From Euryodendron excelsum (Eukaryota > Streptophyta > Magnoliopsida > Ericales > Pentaphylacaceae), in NCBI GenBank assembly GCA_033060915.1, contig CM065387.1:34925001-34989000 (forward strand): DNA of 64,000 nt, read 5' to 3'. The position numbers were made by a program, and so were the translations under genes. The notes under the pieces were generated by a model, which searched no databases, was not told where the DNA came from, and worked only from the letters and a program-made list of their open reading frames with translations. Positions 59,260 to 64,000 of the stretch are shown here, piece after piece. Every line of letters starts with the position of its first letter. Positions within the stretch are counted from its first letter, which is position 1.

Positions 59260-61746
59260 CAGTTTGTAATTTTATTTGGCGTGAGATGTTTTGCAGAGTA
59301 TCTTGGAGTTCATTTATTGTTATTTCATTGAATTTAACTTCCCTCCAGATTTATATCCTCCATACTCTTTAAATAAGAAATCACTATGTGCCACGTATTT
59401 CAAATTCCTTATTCATTTTAATCTCTAAAATTTTTATCAAAAAAAATAGATAGCTATTAGTTTTTGATAAGGTTGATGATTATGGTTCTTCATATAATCT
59501 GAAGAAAATGCTAAAATCATTCAAGATGAAGGCTGCCCTTTATAACCTGCTAATAGTTTGCCGGAGAGAAGATGGTTATTCTGTGCTACTACTATTTTTG
59601 ATTTTTTGGGTTTTTTTTTTACTTATTTTATTTTTTTGGGATAGCCTTCTTCCTGTAGATGCAAAGTATCATGATTAATAAGTTGGGTTTGAAGTTTATT
59701 GCACGATGTTTTTTTATTAGGTAATGCTATACAAAAAAAAAAATTATATAGAATTTATTACTAGAATGACGTGGTTAAATGAAAGTCATTCATCTAAAAA
59801 TTAAACACCAATTATAATGGCTCTTATTTATATACAACATTTCAGAACCATTGTATATCAAATATAATAATAATAATGATAAGCTGGGTTAGTGGTTAGC
59901 TTATCCTCTGCTAAGCACGAAATTTCAAGTTTGATCTCAATTGACATCACTTTGTGAACAGTTATCATTCATGCATTTCATGTGAATAGCAACCCTACAT
60001 AAGCTCGAGAGAGTAATCTGTACGTCAAATGTATAGACACCCTATAACAAAAAAATAAAAACAAAAAAAAAAAACACTGATTAAAGGTTCATCCTGTGGT
60101 TGGCTTGGGACCATGGAAGTGATTAATCATGGGTGAATTTTGTTTCTTGAATATCATTCAAATAAGAGGATGAAATTAGAATAGAATAAGGTAACTTTTT
60201 TGTGCAAGCCTTTCAACTAGGGAAAACAAACTGAACATGAGAATGTATCAAGAAGAAAGAGCCATTTAGAGAGCTGTTCCAGGGCCATTTGAGGGATTGA
60301 CTCTCTAAAATTGCTGACAGCAGCATTTTAAGTACCCTATTGGAGATCCTCTAAGTAAAATGGTGGTTCCCAAGGGAATTTTTGTTTTTCTTTCACTCAT
60401 TCTTCTCACGTTTTTTTTCTGGGATTCCATCCTCTTCCCAACCATCAACATAAGAGCTCTGAAAATAATTATAAAAAAAAAAAAAATTCAAAGCGAGCAC
60501 AATCTATATGCTAAACCATACCTAGGGAGTGTATAGGTGACTAGCTTAGAAATTATAAGCTAAAAATTAGATTCAAAAAGTCATTTTTTTAAATGGCTTT
60601 TACAGAAAATCGTGTTAGTTATAAGCTACTTTTTTTTTTTTTTTTTTTTTTATAGTCGTCTAAACACAATTTTAAAAAAATCATAAGTTAATAAATATAC
60701 TGGGGTTCAAACACTCCCTAATAGTGTGTAATGTATTTATTGAACCAAAAAAAAAAGAGTGGTAATTGCAGAAGTTGCAGTAAGTTCTATGTATTATTAA
60801 CAAATCGGTTCTGTTGTTCGACGAGGTAGCAAAATTGTTGAGGAGCTCTAATTAACGGAGAAACTGAACAATGACTTCGATAGTAGATATGGGTGGACTT
60901 AACCCCCAAGGGGTTGGCTTAGTGGTCAAGGCTTAAAATCTGGAGATTTGCTCCTTTTAAGAGCTCAAATTTGAAACATCCTAGGTGTTATCAACTCATT
61001 TTGCTCACCCTAAGAGTCTTTGACCCGGTAATTACCCAAGTTGTGTAGAACGATAAAACTTGCATATGTTCTAGGACTAGTCGAGGTACGCATAAGTTGG
61101 CTGGACACCCGGTTAGCCAAAAAAAAAAACAAAAAAGATATCCGTGGACTTAGCAAGACCTCTTCATCAGCAACCGAAAAGAGCTTGCATATTACGATTG
61201 CTTTCATGTACAATACTCCACTAGTGTTATATGTATTGTAATTTTTCTTTCATTGCAATTCATTCATGCTATCTTTGAATCAAATATTTGGTAAGAGAAA
61301 CTACATCGTATGTTTAGTTATTAAAAAAAAATAGAGAATAAAAGAACATAAAAATGAAATCTCTTATTTTATTCTCTTCACTCACCTTTTCTTTTGATAA
61401 ATTTAAGTTCTAACACATCATCAGCGTTATCTATCTCTCTCTCTATTATACAACACAAAAAGAAGCTCCTCTAAAGATTGATAAAACAGTTCTACCATTC
61501 AAGAAAGATTATTGCACTTAAGGGAATTACAGTTCTACCAACCATATAGGCTTGTCCGTCTTGAGTTTAATGAATGAACCTACATTGTGTTTGTGAGTCT
61601 TGGGTCCTTCACGACCTTCGCCACTCTCCACTTCAATTGTCATTGAATTCAACATATTGAAGGTATGCTTATTCCTCTTTTAATGCTTGGAAGCTTCCTT
61701 ATCTTGACTAATTTGATTATCAAACATATGTTTGATTTGGTTGCAG

Positions 61747-61787
<41 letters not shown>

Positions 61788-61790
61788 TAT
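59260..61790. repeat. Upstream half of TSPO unit 4
   Basis: Non-coding and collinear with 53290-56180. It includes the hAT-like MITE at 60530-60722, which carries a T run of about 22 bases at 60631-60652 not present at that length in the copy at 54889-55062, and a CT run at 61746-61783. Confidence 0.7.
60530..60722. mobile_element. hAT-like MITE, copy in unit 4
   Basis: Same insertion as 54889-55062: starts gggagtgtataggtgact and ends ggttcaaacactccc. Its left end is slightly degraded. Confidence 0.55.
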
Positions 61791-62107
61791 CTTTTGTAAT
61801 GAGAAACTTCATTTGACATAGTCTGTTAACATCAAATCCATTTTCCAAGTTAAGAAATTTCATTCATAATCGGTCAACGTTCCCAATTCCATTAGTATAG
61901 AAAAAGTAACAAATTAGAATTAAATATAGGCTTAGGCTAGTCTGTTAACAGTAATGCCATTTAATATATATTGCATGTATATCTAATTATAGGAGTTGAA
62001 TTCTTCTTCATAATTCTTCTCATCACCCTCCGTTTTATTCGCATTTCCACCCGAAAATTAGGTTCTCGTCTATAAAAAGCCTCCTCGTCATCCCTTCAAC
62101 GCACCAC

Positions 62108-62109
<2 letters not shown>
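61791..62109 (+). promoter_or_regulatory. Promoter of TSPO copy 4
   Basis: Single promoter copy with the shared blocks gttaagaaatttcattcata, ggtcaacgttcccaattcc and catcaccctccg, and a clean TATA box (ctataaaaag) at about 62070-62079, some 120 bases before the ATG. Confidence 0.75.

Positions 62110-62147
<38 letters not shown>
62110..62147 (+). repeat. Poly(C)38 in the 5' leader of TSPO copy 4
   Basis: An unbroken run of 38 C in the leader, followed by aaccc and a short CT run (62152-62165). In copies 1 and 3 this place holds only CT repeats. Confidence 0.9.
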
Positions 62148-62149
<2 letters not shown>

Positions 62150-62191
62150 CCCTCTCTCTCTCTCTAACCTCCTTGTTTTGAAATTCTTTCA

Positions 62192-62785
62192 ATGGCTTCC
62201 GAAAACTTCCAAACTGACTCAACGTCGAACCCAACGTTAACACAACCACTAATCATAAGTCCAACCATATCCAACGAGGGAAAGGGTAATCGAAAATGGG
62301 AATGGGAATGGTATTGCCCATGGACCAAGGCCATGGCCCGACTAGGACTCATGGGGCTGGTCTTAGCTTTGGCAGTCCCTGTATCTCTCCACCTCGGAGA
62401 AATCTTCTTCCTTCGTTCAGCGTACAGGACCTCAACTGAACCTAATTGGCTGCCTTCTTGGATCTTGGACTTCGCTTTATTGGCCCCGTATTTTAACTTG
62501 GGCTTCTGTGCTTGGTTTGCTTGGGCTGAAGAGGAGTTCCATAAGAAGCCCACAGCATTAGCTTTGCACCTGGGCTTTATTGCTACAAGTCTGGCCTGGG
62601 ACCCCATTGTGTTTGGCTTGGGAGACAAATGGGTCGGGTTATTGGTTAGCATTGTGAGGATCGGTTGTCTGGTTGGGTGTTATTATCTCTTCAAGGAGGT
62701 GAATCAGACTGCCAGAACCCAGTTTTCGGGTTCCCTGCTATTTGGTTATCATTTGTTCAGCTTAAATCTTCAACTTATATATTGA
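62192..62785 (+). CDS. TSPO: TspO/MBR-family translocator protein, copy 4
   Basis: A 197-residue intronless frame, the least disturbed of the array. Five helices are predicted at about residues 52-73, 87-111, 121-142, 147-168 and 178-196, after a polar N-terminus with a Trp-rich patch (KWEWEWYCPW, about 35-44). Family marks are NWLPSW before helix 2 (second Pro replaced by Ser), GFCAWFAWAEEEFHKKP, and SLAWDPIVFGLGDKW in helix 3. The N-terminus is shorter by a few residues than in copies 1 and 3 and varies most between copies, while the membrane core is well conserved. The start is the ATG shared by the family. Likely a working gene; the function is inferred from the family. Confidence 0.93.
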   Translation: MASENFQTDSTSNPTLTQPLIISPTISNEGKGNRKWEWEWYCPWTKAMARLGLMGLVLALAVPVSLHLGEIFFLRSAYRTSTEPNWLPSWILDFALLAPYFNLGFCAWFAWAEEEFHKKPTALALHLGFIATSLAWDPIVFGLGDKWVGLLVSIVRIGCLVGCYYLFKEVNQTARTQFSGSLLFGYHLFSLNLQLIY

Positions 62786-64000
62786 GTGTGACGTCATTTC
62801 CTGTAAGTAATCCTCTCTAAAATATTTATGGTCCTGAAATTATTTAAATTGTATGACTTGAATTAAACTATGGAAAAATTCATTTCTTATAGTATTTTCT
62901 TACCGATTTCTCTACTAGAATGACAATGGTCAATGATGATTATATGGCAGTGACATTTTCTTAGTTAAAAATAATTTTAGTGGATATTTTCTTTGTAAAA
63001 AATTCAATTTTTACAATATTTTTATACAAAGAACTTCACCATAATGATGTGATAATGGTATTTAAAATTATAAACAAAAATAATAGGTGCTTTAATTTAA
63101 AATGAAAGGACCATAGAAAATCACTTCATTGTGTATCAAAATTCTATATAAAAAAATTATGTTTGCGCATGATTACCATTTTTTTTTAAATTGTTGAGCA
63201 TAACAGTTCAATCACGTCATTCTATTCATAGATTGAGTACATTTATCTTTGTGTGGCATCATTACCCTTAAATTATTGTAGGTGACTTCAACTAAATTTA
63301 GGAATTCAATTTGAACAATCTCTAAATTAATGTAGATGACTTCAACTATTTTTAGGAATTTAAACTGAACAATCTTGAATGGTTTGTTATCATTTTATCT
63401 GTTTTAGTCATTGATCATGTGTGAATTGGTTATAATACCTATTTACAATCTTTTGACAGGTTAAAGCACGAGGTTTTCATTATTATAAAGTCTGAGGAAT
63501 GTTGAAAATATGCAGTCTTACCTTGTGCGAATGTATGCAATCTTACAAGCGATCCTTAAGTCGCAATAAAGTTCATATACCTACATCTTATTGTACTAAG
63601 ATGAAGCAGACACATCTGCTAATAATAATAAAATTCTTTGAGTTCATGTTTTAAGGCATGACATATATAAATATTGCTTCTAGTAGCAAAGTCAAGCAAT
63701 AGTGACTCTTGACGGCCTCTTGAATGATTGACATTTATCATGGGTCTGAACCTCAATCAATATATATGTATATATATTTATTTATTTTTAAGTCTAGTAT
63801 GAAGAAAGAAAGAACAATTATATGTCACAGGAATCTGTACAAAACTTTTATTCAAACTTCCAAACAAAACCAAATGGGTCAACGGAAGTTAACATGCACT
63901 CTCAATTTTGAAATCCAATATCCAGTTCTAAAGTGTCATTATCAAGTCAAAACCACTCATCTTATTTGAAAAAAAAATAAAAACAAAACAAAACAAAGCA
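62786..64000. repeat. Downstream flank of TSPO copy 4, cut by the window end
   Basis: Non-coding and collinear with 57563-58640 (cttatatattgagtgtgacgtc, gcagacacatctgctaata, ttgaatgattgacatttatc). The array may continue beyond 64000. Confidence 0.75.

Noticed and set aside
62164..62652. Long open frame antisense to TSPO copy 4 (162 codons)
   Set aside because: It is the mirror of the conserved plus-strand TSPO gene, has no recognisable domain and depends on the composition of the sense gene.

Overview
This is an AT-rich stretch of nuclear DNA from a flowering plant; the species cannot be fixed from the sequence. Plant Ty1/copia, Ty3/gypsy, L1-type LINE, TRIM and MITE elements fill much of the window, and no prokaryotic gene organisation is present. 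The only cellular genes I recognise form one tandem family of intronless genes for a five-helix TspO/MBR (translocator protein, TSPO) membrane protein, all on the plus strand.

Layout. 1-10.8 kb: a dispersed repeat, a complete young Ty1/copia element (minus strand, 1079-7203, target duplication TATGG), then mostly unassigned sequence. 10.8-13.8 kb: TSPO copy 1 and its conserved downstream flank. 14.76-24.96 kb: an old Ty3/gypsy element of the Tat type (minus strand) that also carries an intron-containing gene on the opposite strand and a hairpin minisatellite. 25-33.4 kb: a MITE, a tandem and inverted cluster of a TRIM family, a solo-LTR-like insertion and unclassified repeat-derived DNA. 33.4-37.1 kb: TSPO copy 2, a pseudogene with a DNA transposon in its TATA region. 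38-46.6 kb: two LINE 3' fragments and a decayed LTR element with only gag remnants. 47.7-53.3 kb: TSPO flanking sequence with the gene missing, so a lost fifth unit. 53.3-64 kb: two units of about 5.2-6 kb, each with an intact TSPO gene (56963-57562 and 62192-62785).

How it fits together. The original locus seems to be an array of TSPO units made by tandem duplication, later split apart by transposons. Three copies keep open reading frames. Copy 1 has lost its C-terminal residues by a frameshift. Copies 1, 3 and 4 share a TATA box and a pyrimidine-rich (CT)n leader, but each leader has changed in its own way: copy 3 has a duplicated promoter whose proximal TATA is damaged, and copy 4 has a run of 38 C. 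In Arabidopsis, TSPO is a stress- and abscisic acid-induced protein of the early secretory pathway linked to tetrapyrrole binding and aquaporin turnover; the same role here is inference.

All coordinates, alignments and divergence figures were made by eye; repeat edges are approximate unless a target-site duplication is given.
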